A program made the position numbers and the translations under genes. Shown piece after piece: positions 1-9,433 of a stretch of DNA of 64,000 nt. The notes under the pieces were generated by a model. The model was not told the origin of the DNA. It made no database searches and was given only the letters and a program-made list of their open reading frames with translations. The stretch is from Salvator merianae (taxonomy: Eukaryota > Chordata > Lepidosauria > Squamata > Teiidae): assembly GCA_003586115.2 (NCBI GenBank), contig QVOM02000126.1, positions 10,645,404-10,709,403 on the forward strand, read 5' to 3'. The stretch's first letter is position 1. Each line of letters begins with the position of its first letter.

Positions 1-44
1 CCCTTCCTTCCTTCCTTCTTTCCTCCCTTCCTTCCATCCATGCT
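1..44. repeat. CTTC-type simple repeat
   Basis: Imperfect tandem copies of CCTT/CTTC run from the window edge to about base 44, so the true left boundary lies outside the window. It lies in the intron before the terminal exon at 286. Confidence 0.8.
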
Positions 45-285
45 TTTGAAGGGTTCCTTGTTTGCCCCTCCCCCATTTAACCCTAACAGGAATTCTGTGG
101 CATAGGTTTATGTTGCCAGCGACCCCAAGAGATGGGCGTTTGGGCTAAAGTCCAAAGAATTCAGCAAAATAAAGCAGCTGTCCCTTGGCCGTACCCAGTC
201 GTAAAGGCAAGGGGACGGGGGCAGCTTGTGTTTCTTGCCGTCCGAAGAGTCACAGTCTGGTGGTTGTTTCCCCCCCGTAACACAG

Positions 286-467
286 GAGCCATTTTTGGGG
301 CCCTTCAGGACATCCTCGGCAGCCGCTCCGTGTCCAAGGAGTACTACAGCCAGATGGGGCGCATCCCCGACTGGTGCTGCCTCAACAACCCTCCCCTGGA
401 AATGATGTACGATGTCGGGAAGACGCCGCCGCCGCTGATGAAACGGGCGTTCTCCACCGAAAAATAG
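286..467 (+). CDS. Terminal coding exon of an unidentified gene
   Basis: A pyrimidine-rich stretch ending in CACAG (281-285) forms a plausible 3' splice site. The open frame continues to a TAG at 465-467 and encodes about 60 residues, including the string [17 protein letters not shown] and then an [13 protein letters not shown] segment. The composition (two Trp/Cys-containing stretches, Pro-rich tail, no repeat similarity) looks like real protein rather than a random frame. An ATTAAA polyadenylation signal follows 360 bp downstream. I do not recognise the family. In the human layout as I remember it the next gene beyond TBPL2 is KTN1, on the opposite strand, so this would be an extra gene between them or a lineage-specific arrangement. 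The earlier exons lie outside the window. Confidence 0.6.
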
Positions 468-850
468 ATGCCGCCCCAGGCAGAAGTCCCGACTCCGTGG
501 CGAAAACACGGCCTTGCATTTTTCCCTCGTCTCAGACTGTGAGGGAGCCGAAAACCTCTTGCCAGATAAATGAGCAAGACGGAATGCGGGGACAGTGGCA
601 CGTTTTCGGTTCCTTCGGCCCCTGTTATCAGCGACCCCAGCGTAAAATGGTTCCTTTGTGATACGTTTGTTTATATATACAGCCATTGCGAGGCGACCCT
701 GAGGCTAAATGCCTTTATTTAAAGCATTTAAACGCAGCAAAGGAGAACGCAAGACGGCCTTTGAAACAGCATGTGCAATATCCTTTCGCGAACGCAATGT
801 GATGTTTTATTTCACTCTAATAAGTTATTAAAGCACTAAGATCTAAGAGT
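468..850 (+). other. Probable 3' UTR of the unidentified gene
   Basis: The sequence after the stop codon carries no recognisable repeat for about 380 bp. ATTAAA at 827-832 is a common variant polyadenylation signal, predicting cleavage near 845-860. Confidence 0.45.
827..832 (+). terminator. ATTAAA polyadenylation signal
   Basis: ATTAAA hexamer 360 bp after the stop codon of the exon ending at 467, at the edge of the repeat-free stretch. Confidence 0.45.
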
Positions 851-969
851 GTAGTTCGTCTCCATCTCATAGCATATGGGTCTCTGAATTCACAAAAGTA
901 TACACCACCATGAAAGTATTAGCATCCACTAGGAAGGCTTTTTGCAAGCAGTGTCTTTTTCTTTTTCTT

Positions 970-1168
970 TTTACAAGAAGTGTTTTGATGCTTGCAATGC
1001 CTCTACTGGGAAGCTGTTCCAAAGCTTGGGGCCTGCCACATAAAAGGCCCTGTCACGTGTCACCTTTCCTTGAATATCTGAGGGGGTGGAACTATAAGAA
1101 GGACCTTTGCTTGTGATCTTAGTACCCAGGTATATCTGTATAGGAGAAGGTGCCCTCTTAAGATGCTC
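970..1168 (-). repeat. LINE 3'-coding fragment, interrupted by a hAT element
   Basis: On the minus strand the translation includes RAFYVAGPKLWNSFP, which resembles the C-terminal end of the L2-type LINE reverse-transcriptase protein (compare 19.9 kb in this window). The hAT element at 1169-1533 is inserted at its edge. Confidence 0.5.
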
Positions 1169-1533
1169 CAGCGGCGTAGCTACATGTTCCGCCACCCGGG
1201 GCGGACCAATCGGCGGCAGCCGAGCAGGGCGCCCCGCCCTGCAGGACGCCCCGCCCTGCAGGACGCCCCGCCCTGCAGCTGCCTACTCCCGCTGCCGCCG
1301 TGATGATGGCCGCGCGCGCACACACCAGCCGGCACGGTGAGCAAGCGAGCGGCGGGCGGGGCGAGCGAGGCGAGCGGGCGGGGCGAGCGAGCGGCGGACG
1401 TGCCGGTAAGCCGACTAAAGGCAAACTGGACGCAGGGCGGGCGGGAGGGCCCAGCTCAAAGGCGGGCGCCGCCCCCAACAAGGCGCCACCCAGTGCGCAC
1501 CGCCCCCCGCGCCCCCCCGTTGCTACGCCAGTG
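1169..1533. mobile_element. hAT-type non-autonomous DNA transposon, GC-rich
   Basis: Imperfect terminal inverted repeats (CAGCGGCGTAGCTAC at the left; its complement form ending GCTACGCCAGTG at the right) are flanked by a perfect 8-bp duplication AGATGCTC at 1161-1168 and 1534-1541. The 8-bp duplication and CAG...CTG-like ends are the signature of the hAT superfamily. The 365-bp interior is extremely GC-rich, with short tandem units around GACGCCCCGCCCTGCAG at about 1230-1280 and no transposase. Confidence 0.85.
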
Positions 1534-1552
1534 AGATGCTCTTAAGAGGCAC

Positions 1553-1850
1553 GGTGGAGCAGAAGGCTAAGGCACTGGTCTTTCAATAGGAGGATCAGAG
1601 TTCGAGGCCCCTGTCTTGCCGTGTAGAGGGGATGATCGCCCTCTACTGGCCTCTAGCTCCAGCCAACCTAGCTGTTCGAAAGCAAGTAATTGCAAGTAGA
1701 TAAATAGGGAGCATCACATTGTGTGATGTGGAAGATAGACAGATGTAAGCCTTTGGGCGAAAAATAACCTTATAAGCTGCTTTGAGTCAGCTTCGACCAA
1801 GAAAAGTGGGGTATAAAAACCAAGTTCTTCTTCTTCCTCCTCCCCAGAGT
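1553..1850 (+). repeat. tRNA-derived SINE resembling Sauria SINE
   Basis: The head carries a tRNA-like A box region and the B-box-like GAGTTCGAGGCC. It is followed by a body containing GCCAACCTAG and GTTCGAAAGCAAG segments that match my memory of the squamate Sauria SINE, then a tail related to LINE 3' ends and (TTC)n. This is the strongest hint of squamate origin. The element is too divergent to be an active gene. Confidence 0.75.
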
Positions 1851-2028
1851 CTTCTACAACTTTAGCCTGAGGCAGAGAGATTTTACAATCTCTGTATATC
1901 CTCTCTTAGTAATATTTTAATAATCTTGGTGCTTTCTGCACTCACGTTTAGTCCAGACTAAGAGCCCCCAAGTCCTCTTCTGGACCTCACTGGGCCACAC
2001 ACATTAGTGAGGATCTGTCCTCCACTGG

Positions 2029-2116
2029 TATGCTCCATCTGCATTAGATGGAGCGTAATCCTGATCAGAGAGGCCCTCATCAGGATTATCGGTAGACCCA
2101 TTTAAATGGATCTACC
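2029..2116. repeat. Cluster of three adjacent hairpins
   Basis: Stem 1 pairs 2032-2040 with 2046-2054; stem 2 pairs 2056-2065 with 2079-2088; stem 3 is the near-perfect palindrome 2091-2116 centred on CCATTTAAATGG. Stems 1 and 2 are perfect, 9 and 10 bp. They are probably the remains of a DNA transposon or foldback element, but no target-site duplication was identified. Confidence 0.65.
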
Positions 2117-2451
2117 AGCAGGCCCTAGTCCAGAACATAGAAGTGTTCAGAAAGCATTCCTCCTACGTTCAGGACAAGCTGAGGACCCATTTCAGCAGCA
2201 CACCAGAGCACACCACCAAAATGGGTCCCCAGTGACCCTAAGACAAGTAACATTTGTTCCTAACCCTCGGAGCCCAGTCTCAAAGCTCATGTGAGCTTCG
2301 GGGCAGAGGTTGGGCTGTACCAGCAAACAGTCCTGTTCCAGGCCTCACCTTTCCACACTCTGAATCACCAGGCCTGGCGAGTCCAGACCCACTGGTTCAG
2401 ACTTTAGCACAGTTGCTGTCCTATTCCTGATGTTTAATAATATGTTCCTTG

Positions 2452-2641
2452 CAGCGGCGGCCCGTGCCTTTAAGAGTGGGTGTTCGCGCGAGTGCCATGG
2501 CCGTTCGCGGGGCCTCCAGGCCTCCGTAGTGACACAGCAGGTCACCTACGACCTGCTGTGTCACTACGGAGGCCTGGAGGCCCCACGAACAGCCATGGCA
2601 CTCGCGCGAACACCTGCTCTTAAAGGCACGGGCCGCCGCTG
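2452..2641. mobile_element. hAT foldback element, copy 1 of 3
   Basis: This 190-bp near-perfect palindrome has two arms of about 92 bp that differ at about 4 positions around a 6-base loop. Ends are CAGCGGCGGCC and its complement. A perfect 8-bp duplication, GTTCCTTG, flanks it at 2444-2451 and 2642-2649. It has no coding capacity. Relatives lie at 10912-11113 and 56510-56720 and share the subterminal TGTTCGCG and CCATGGC blocks. Confidence 0.9.
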
Positions 2642-2649
2642 GTTCCTTG

Positions 2650-4040
2650 GATTTTTTTCCTTTTCCTCACTTCTTTATTATTTTGCCAGAGTTCAGGTTT
2701 CTTTTGGTTTTCATTTGACCAGAGTGCCTCGCAACACCTCAGCCCGCTATAAGCATCTTCCAGATCAAAACGGGACCCTCTTTTTCAAATTCCGTCCCTC
2801 TTTGAGTTTCAGTTTTCATGCTCGTTCCCTTTGGAATCCTCACTCGAGACTTTAGAAACCTCAAAAGCTTGTGATTGACAGCTCATTCCTGCCAATCACC
2901 TAATGATTCACCATTCCAGGGCCTACCAGGAAGGATCCTGCTGGCCTAGTGTTGTCTATCGCAAGGCTCCCAGGCAGAGAAAGGTGTTTCCCATCACTCA
3001 CCACCTGCCCTCTTGGTCTGAAGACTGAAGCTGAAACCTACTACATGCAAAGCACACATTCTATTACCAGGGTGCCCCTTTCCACATCACTTTCTCTGGA
3101 GGTGCCAAGACTATCTCGAGCTCACGCTGCTACTGAGCAGACATGCCATCATAATGCCATCAAGTTGCTCTCAACATGACGATGTTTCCTTAATTATTGT
3201 TCCTTGTATAGACTTACCCTTCACAACACCAAACCTATTTTCAAAAGTGGGAGAAACATCTGCTGTGACTGGTCAAAATTCTTACTATGGGGCTGAAAAA
3301 TACAGGTGGCTGGGGGTCTTCCAAACCTGACACAATAACCATGATGCTTTTTTGAGTAAGCATCTATGCTGCTTTGGGGTTTACTAAATGGGTTATTTTG
3401 GAACAGCAGCAATTTACTATCAGGTCCAAGTCCACCATATTTCAAACTTCCTTCGCTTTGTTGTCACAGTCCCTTATCCTTAGGGACTCATTATTTTGTT
3501 GACTTTTGATTGCAAAAAAATTAGTATCTTGACACTCTTCCGTTGTTCCATTAAAGGCAATATTTCCATATGGAAAAGAGGACCAACTTCCTGTACCTTT
3601 AACAGTTGTGCAGAAGACGAAATTTCAACAGTTGCTACCTGCATCAGAAACTACACCTGCTGAAATTCCCTCTTCTATGCAATTAGTAAAGAAGCAGAAA
3701 CCCTGTCCTCTTTATCTTTTAGTAACCCGAGAGATATTTATCTATATTATACAGCAATAACACAATTGCACATATTACAGTGGCTACCTGTGCTCTTTGA
3801 TGTATTTATTTTAATTTCATCTTTCCTGCAATTTCCTGGTGCCTGTTACTGTCTGTTACGTTCTGTTTTATTGCATTTTCTCTGACAAAGGTGCCTTGTC
3901 GGTTGGGATTCTGGGAGTGGCCTTGGAGAGGGTTAGGGGGGCACCCCAGTGCTTCTTTTAAACCTTTCCCCACAAAGATTCCTTGAATTCTGCTGCAAAT
4001 TCCAATCCCTGTTAGCTAATGGAGTGGTAGATTTTTTTAA
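2650..4040. other. Non-coding stretch, no gene seen
   Basis: No coding exon or intact mobile element is recognised. The segment at about 3545-3700 and another at about 4575-4645 look like diverged, oppositely oriented copies of one repeat (both carry a TTTCCATATG block). A roughly 36-base segment with GTTAGCTAATGGAGTGGTAG occurs at about 4008-4043 and again at about 4660-4700, on either side of a LINE fragment. Confidence 0.5.
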
Positions 4041-4048
4041 AAAAAAAT

Positions 4049-4428
4049 GATGGGTAGGAGAGTTAGGACTGGCAAGGGGAAGTATTTTTTCACCCAAAGG
4101 GTCATCGGTCTGTGGAATTTATTACCGGATGAGGTGGTGACAGCAATCAGCCTGGACAGCTTTAAGAAGGGATTGGACAGATTCATGGAGGTCAAGTGTA
4201 TCAGTGGCTACTAGAATAGATGCCTAGGTACTGCCACCAGGTTGGAAAGGCAGGCAGGATGTCTGTAAAACCATTTGCGGGGAGTCAAGAGCAGGTGAAG
4301 GTTTTGCCTTTGTCTTCTGCTTGAGAATGCCCAGAAGCAACTGGTGGGCCACTGTGTAAGACAGAATGCTGGACTAGATGGGCTGTGGCCTGATCCAGCA
4401 AGGCTCCTCTTATGTTCTTATGTTCTAA
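4049..4428 (+). repeat. CR1/L2-type LINE, 3' end fragment
   Basis: The fragment encodes the end of the LINE second ORF (a [12 protein letters not shown] block in related copies) and then the family 3' UTR with CTGGACTAGATGGGC. It ends in the tandem ATGTTCTT motif typical of all copies in this window. It is 5'-truncated and non-functional. Confidence 0.85.
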
Positions 4429-4439
4429 ATGCCTCCACT

Positions 4440-4940
4440 GATTGGGCTGCTTGGATATGTAATGTTTTGAAACTAGGCAGATACATTAATAAAGCCCCAA
4501 GTATGTACTAAATTTAACAGGAGAATACAAGAATATGTCCAAAGACAAACAATTACTTGTAACTAGAAAGGAGAAAAAGAAATTTCCTCTTCTATACAGC
4601 TATTTAAGGTGCAGGAACTCTGACTTCTTTTCCATATGATAACCCTATTTCAAATGTTAATTCCAATGCCTGTTAGCTAATGGAGTGGTAGATTTTTTTA
4701 AACAGCAACTTTCCAAATGGAGCATTGCCTGTACAGAATTCCCATGGGAAGCCTGGAACAACCCAATATAGAAGCAGCAAGTATTAGGAATGGAACAAAG
4801 GTTCCAAATGTTCCATCAGAACCCTGGCTGTTCCATTCAGTTATTCAGAACATTGCAAATGGTTTGGCCTCAGAAAACAGTGAGTGAATGATTACAAATT
4901 CACTGCCCTCTTTGGGAGGTTGATTTCTAGGGCCTCTCAA
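4440..4940. other. Non-coding stretch, no gene seen
   Basis: Unremarkable AT-rich sequence apart from the repeat similarity described for 3545-3700 and the duplicated segment at 4660-4700. Confidence 0.5.
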
Positions 4941-4943
4941 ATG

Positions 4944-5572
4944 GGGTTGAGTACCACCAAGTCAAGGCTGACTCTTGCATGGGTACCTCCATAGTCAACT
5001 CTGTGCAGTTTTCTTGGCAGGGATACAGAAGTGGTTTGCAATTGCCTACTTCCAGGGAGAAGCTGGGGATTGAACTGTGGCAGCCCTCTGCTTTCCAGGC
5101 AGTTTGCTCTACCACTGAGCTACAGCTACTCCCAGACTCCATGGGTTCTTCTATGCAGTTTTCTTGGCAGGGATACAGAAGTGGTTTGCCATTGCCTACT
5201 TCCAGGGAGAGGCTGGGGATCAAACCAACCACGCTGCACTTTCCAGTTTTGCTCTACCACTGAGCTACAGCTACTCCCAGACTCCATGGGTTCTTCTATG
5301 CAGTTTTCTTGGCAGGGATACAGAAGTGGTTTGCCATTACCTACTTCCAGGGAGAGGCTGGGGATCAAACCAACAACCCTGCACTTTCCAGTTTTGCTCT
5401 ACCACTGAACTACAGCTACTCCCAGACTCCATGGGTTCTTCTATGCAGTTTTCTTGGCAGGGATACAGAAGTGGTTTGCCATTGCCTACTTCCAGGGAGG
5501 GCTGGGGATTGAACTGGCAACCCTCTGCATTCCAGGCAGTTTTGCTCTACCACTGAGCTACAGCCACCCCTA
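4944..5572 (-). repeat. Tandem array of four tRNA-SINE heads
   Basis: The block GCAGTTTTCTTGGCAGGGAT recurs with starts near 5004, 5154, 5299 and 5444, a period of 145-150 bp. Read on the minus strand, each unit begins with CTGTAGCTCAGTGGTAGAGC, a tRNA A-box-like sequence. A degenerate B box (GGTTCAATC-like) and a CCTGGAAGTAGGCAATGGC body follow. Unit-to-unit identity is high, so open frames run through it, but these are not genes. Similar arrays lie at 24.83 and 58.57 kb. Confidence 0.85.
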
Positions 5573-5600
5573 AATGGTTTAGGTAGTTAAGCTTAATTTT

Positions 5601-5782
5601 GGACCCTTTCTGCACTTGGCCTTATTGCAGATTATATCCCAGAACAAGGACCTGCCATCCACATGCTAGTGCAAACTATAAAAGGTCTTGCCCAGGGCCT
5701 ACCATAGTCTGCACTAGCATGCAGATGGCAGGTCCCTATTCTGAGATATAATCTGGAATAAGTCCCAGTGCAGAAAGACCCA
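5601..5782. mobile_element. Palindromic MITE
   Basis: The left half (GACCCTTTCTGCACT onward) and right half (ending AGTGCAGAAAGACCC) are inverted copies over about 75-80 bp. They share GCAGATTATATC-like and GGACCTGCCATC blocks. No target-site duplication is obvious, so the superfamily is unassigned. Confidence 0.75.
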
Positions 5783-7197
5783 TTATCTCTATCATGCAAC
5801 CAACAAAAGAAAATGCCAATTAAGTTTTCCTTTTTTAGTATTACATTTTCCCTTAAGGTCTCTAGTCTCTGTGCCATCTAGACTCTTCCGTTTAGGCACC
5901 ATAAAAACTCTTAAGAGTCAGAGACAGATTTTGCCCCCTCTCCTTTTCAGATCCACTGGGGGGGGTGGGGGGGAGAAGAAATCTGGTTACCAAACTGGCA
6001 CTTGGAACACAGAGTGCATTCTGAATTAAAACAGGGCCTTTTTATTCTGAACTTGGAATCAGGTTTTCCCCCCCAAATGGTGCTTTGTTGTATGCTCAGA
6101 ACTCCCCATTAAGATCTAGAATGACACAAATCAGGAACGTTCTCTTTTCAGAACACTTTGCACATCTTTAGTGGGAATTTATAGCCAGTGTGACCACCAC
6201 GACTATAATTCTATCCTATCGTTTGGTGCTTTGCAAGCACTTTTTTCCTTAAGAAAACAGGTTACATGAATATATTAAAAGAAAAGAAGAACACTGATTA
6301 TCAGCAGGACTAAAAACAAATTTAATCCTAGAGACTGTTGCTTTCTAGAGGACATTATGACTGCTCAACGTAGGTTTTTTTTTAATAATGAAATACAACT
6401 TGCTTCTCTTTTTAGATTAAGGAGGTGCCTAATTCAACCCAGCTGTGGTCATTTTGACCAAGAGAACCAGGTGGAAACACTACTGTCCTGTCTTGTTGCA
6501 CCAATTTCTAACTCTGCTCCAGGTGGTTACCATTGTAATACATTACAAACTGTACTGCTAAGATCTTTTGCTTTAGTACGGAATAGAGAAGTAAGCTATG
6601 GACGAAGAGTTCTCACTAGAAAGTTACTTGGAACAGTGTACAAGCCAGGTAAAAAGCAGGACCTGAACTCAGGCCATTTTAAGATGGCCTTGGGAGACTG
6701 CTGACTCTTTATTTCAGCCGTTGTAGAGGAATAATCATTTATTTTACAGCTGCCCTTTTATAGGATTTCCAGCTACTTTTTATTCCTGAGGTCACAATTA
6801 TCTTAGAGTGAACTTGTGCCTTATTTCAATATTCAATATTGCTTGAATTCCTGTTACCATTTTTCCGCAGTGCTTCTGCTGGCAATAACGCAAAGTGTTC
6901 TTGGGTTAATGTTAACTGACCCAGGTCGTGATAGTCATTTCCAAATTTCAGATGATGGACTCGAGGTTGAGAAAAGGGATTATCTAAGACTTAAAACTAA
7001 CAGCCAAAGAGGTTCCTTTAACGTGACACTAAGGCTTGTATGATTATTTTTGATTCTCCTCCGTTCTCTGAGAAATGGTGTTGTTTATTTCCATTACGTT
7101 AGTGAATATGGTAGTGATTTTTACATCAGACAACCAGGCTTGGATTCCAGTTGAATACCTAAAAGAAACTGGGTTTCTCAGTAAAATTCCAGCACAG
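5783..7197. other. Non-coding stretch, no gene seen
   Basis: No exon or recognisable mobile element. If TBPL2 has a first coding exon as in mammals it should lie between about 0.85 and 9.07 kb, but I could not identify it here. Confidence 0.4.
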
Positions 7198-7700
7198 AAG
7201 GGCCTGTTCGCACTTACACTCTAGGGAACAATCGGACGTGCACTATTTATTTATTTATTTGCATTTTTACCCCGCCTTATACCCAAAGGTCTTAGGGCGG
7301 GTTACAACAATTAAAACAACAACGACAACAACACACTAGAGAAGTACTTCCGCATTTCACAGAGGCCCTACAATCGGGAGTGGCTCCACAGCTGTAGTGG
7401 GAGAAGTTGGACTGCTCCCAGTACACAGCGTTCCCACTTCCTTCCTGGTGCAAATGCTGCAAGCTGCACCCCATCCCCGGTCGCCATGGCAGCAGCCAGA
7501 TGCTTCCCCGGCGCTGTCAGGGCGTGTCAGCCAGCTTTCGTACTAGGAGTGCTGGAAGTCCATTTCCAGGATGTTCCAACCCTTGCAGTGCGGATGGCCA
7601 CCACACCGCGGAGACTGTTTCGCCCTGGAATGTTTGGATTCAAACATTCCAAGGTGGAAAGTGCAAAAAGGTCTTTAGAAATAGGCTATGTTCATTGGGG
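7198..7700 (+). mobile_element. Non-autonomous DNA element, family shared with 57 kb
   Basis: It begins AAGGGCCTGTTCGCACTT and shares internal blocks with the reverse complement of 56985-57414 (for example CTTCC..GTGCAAATGCTGCA and GCCATGGCAGCAGCC). A palindrome, GGAATGTTTGGATTCAAACATTCC-like, lies near 7630-7655. An L2-type LINE tail is nested at about 7243-7325. The right boundary is approximate. Confidence 0.6.
7243..7325 (-). repeat. L2-type LINE 3' tail
   Basis: On the minus strand it reads GTAACCCGCCCTAAGACCTT and ends in AAATAAATAAATA. It is the same tail as at about 48985-49045 and 31005-31075. Confidence 0.65.
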
Positions 7701-7912
7701 ACACTTTGAAGTACATTTTTTTAAACAGGCCAAGCGTCTGAGGAGGTTGTCCTCTGAGTAAGAGAAACACTGGGTCTTAAAGAAACATGCCACCAGTATC
7801 AAGTGATTATTGTGGTCAAAATGTACCGGCTCTCTTTTCATACTTCCAAGCTGTTAATATGATGTTGTTTATGTACAAGGTGATCCGAAGCCTCCCAAGT
7901 GAGATTCCAGTC

Positions 7913-8145
7913 CAGGTGTGGGCAAACTAAGGCCCGCGGGCCACATGCGGCCCGCAGGCTTTGTAATCCGGCCCGCACGGATGCCGGCGTGCTGGCTGGC
8001 CCCGCCCACACACATGCCGGCGTGCTGGGTCGCCCCGCCCACATGCACGCCAGCGCGCTGAGCCACCCCACCCACACGCACGTGCATTGGGTCACCCCGC
8101 CGGCGCACTGGGTGGCCCCTGACTTAAAACGTTTGCCCACACCTG
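7913..8145. mobile_element. hAT-type non-autonomous element
   Basis: Terminal inverted repeats CAGGTGTGGGCAAAC and GTTTGCCCACACCTG are flanked by a perfect 8-bp duplication TTCCAGTC (7905-7912 and 8146-8153). The interior has the GGCCCGCGGGCCACATGC block common in vertebrate hAT elements, then a degenerate tandem repeat (CCGCCCACACAC..GCCGGCGTGCTGG). Confidence 0.9.
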
Positions 8146-8335
8146 TTCCAGTCCTTCTACATAAAGTGTGCGGTCAGAATAGGGGGATTAGTCTGACCAG
8201 GGTGGCATAAGAAAAGATACCTGGGCAAGTGAGTTTAATATTGTCATCTGAGCAATGGTCTTGTTGACTAAATTCAGCATTGAACATAGGTCCCAAGCTA
8301 CTGGGGAGGAAAAAAGGAATAAATAAGAAAAATAT

Positions 8336-9028
8336 AAGAACATAAGAGAGCTATACTGGAACAGGCCATGGCCCATCTAGTCCAGCATCCTGTCTCACCC
8401 AGTGGCCCACCAATTGCTTCTGGGCATCTCAAGCAGAAGACAAAGGCAAAACCTTCACCTGCTCTCGACTCCCTACAAATGGCCTTGAGAGGCATCCTGC
8501 CTGCCTCTTCAACCTGGAGGCAGTATCTAGATGTCCATTCTGGATAAAAAGATAAGAGGAGCCCTGCCGGATCAGGCCACAGCCCATCTGGTCCAGCATC
8601 CTATTTCACACAGTGGCTCACCAATTGCTTCTGGGCATCTCAAGAAGAAGAGAAAGGCAAAACGTTCATCTGCTCTCAGTTCTCTGCAAATGGCCTTCAG
8701 ACATCCTGCCTGTATCTCTAAGCTGGAGGCAATACCTGGGCATCCATTCTAGTAGCCATTGATACACCTGACCTCCATGAATCTGTCCAATCCCTTCTTA
8801 AAGCCGTCCAGGCTGATGGCTGTCACCACCTCATCCAGTAATAAATTCCATAGACCAATGACCCTCTGGATGAAAAAATACTTCCCCTTGTTGGTTCTAA
8901 CTCTCCTACTCATCAGCTTCAGAGAGTGCCCCCTGGTCCTAGTGTTGTGCAATGGAGAAAATGTAAATTCTCTATCCACCTTTTCCACACCATGCATGAT
9001 TTTATATACTTCATTTAGGGACCTATAA
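8336..9028 (-). repeat. Two CR1/L2-type LINE 3' fragments in tandem
   Basis: Both fragments are in minus orientation. The first (about 8336-8542) and second (about 8543-9028) each start with the complement of the ATGTTCTT tail or the GATCCAGCAGG region. The second extends into the coding C-terminus ([20 protein letters not shown]). The array ends about 40 bp before the TBPL2 splice acceptor. Confidence 0.85.
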
Positions 9029-9068
9029 CCGCTGAAACATAATCTTTTTCTGTGTCCCTTTCCTAAAG

Positions 9069-9433
9069 GATGACCTTATGCCCAGCGGCTTGCCCATGTA
9101 TACCCCCATGAGCCCTTTCATGCCCGATTTGCCTGTTTCCTCAACCCCGGCGGCCTCATTTAACTCTCAGTCTGAGGCCAAGGACTTCACCTCAGTGGAC
9201 CTCAGCTTCCTGCCTGATGATTTTGGCCAGGATGACAAAAATGAAGCCTGCAGCTTGCTGGAAGAGCAACAAGACAATGGTGTATTGTTAGAGGATACTG
9301 GCCTGTCCCAACAGAGAGATGAAAGCATAACTCAGCCCCTCCCCGATGGGTCCGGGATCTGCCTCCCCATGACACCGATGACCCCAGTGACACCCACTTC
9401 AGAAGGGTCTTCCGGCATCGTTCCACAGTTACA
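9069..9433 (+). CDS. TBPL2: TBPL2 exon (N-terminal domain)
   Basis: Acceptor TTTCCTAAAG ends at 9068. The frame enters with GAT (phase 0) and reads [20 protein letters not shown]. The donor GTAAGT begins at 9434 and splits the Gln codon CA|G of VPQLQ. Confidence 0.93.

Noticed and set aside
2430..2855. 141-codon open frame across a palindrome
   Set aside because: Most of it is the hAT foldback element, and its ends have no gene-like signals.
4979..5556. Overlapping open frames of 80-130 codons with repeated protein segments
   Set aside because: They arise from the tandem tRNA-SINE array; period and sequence match the SINE unit on the opposite strand.
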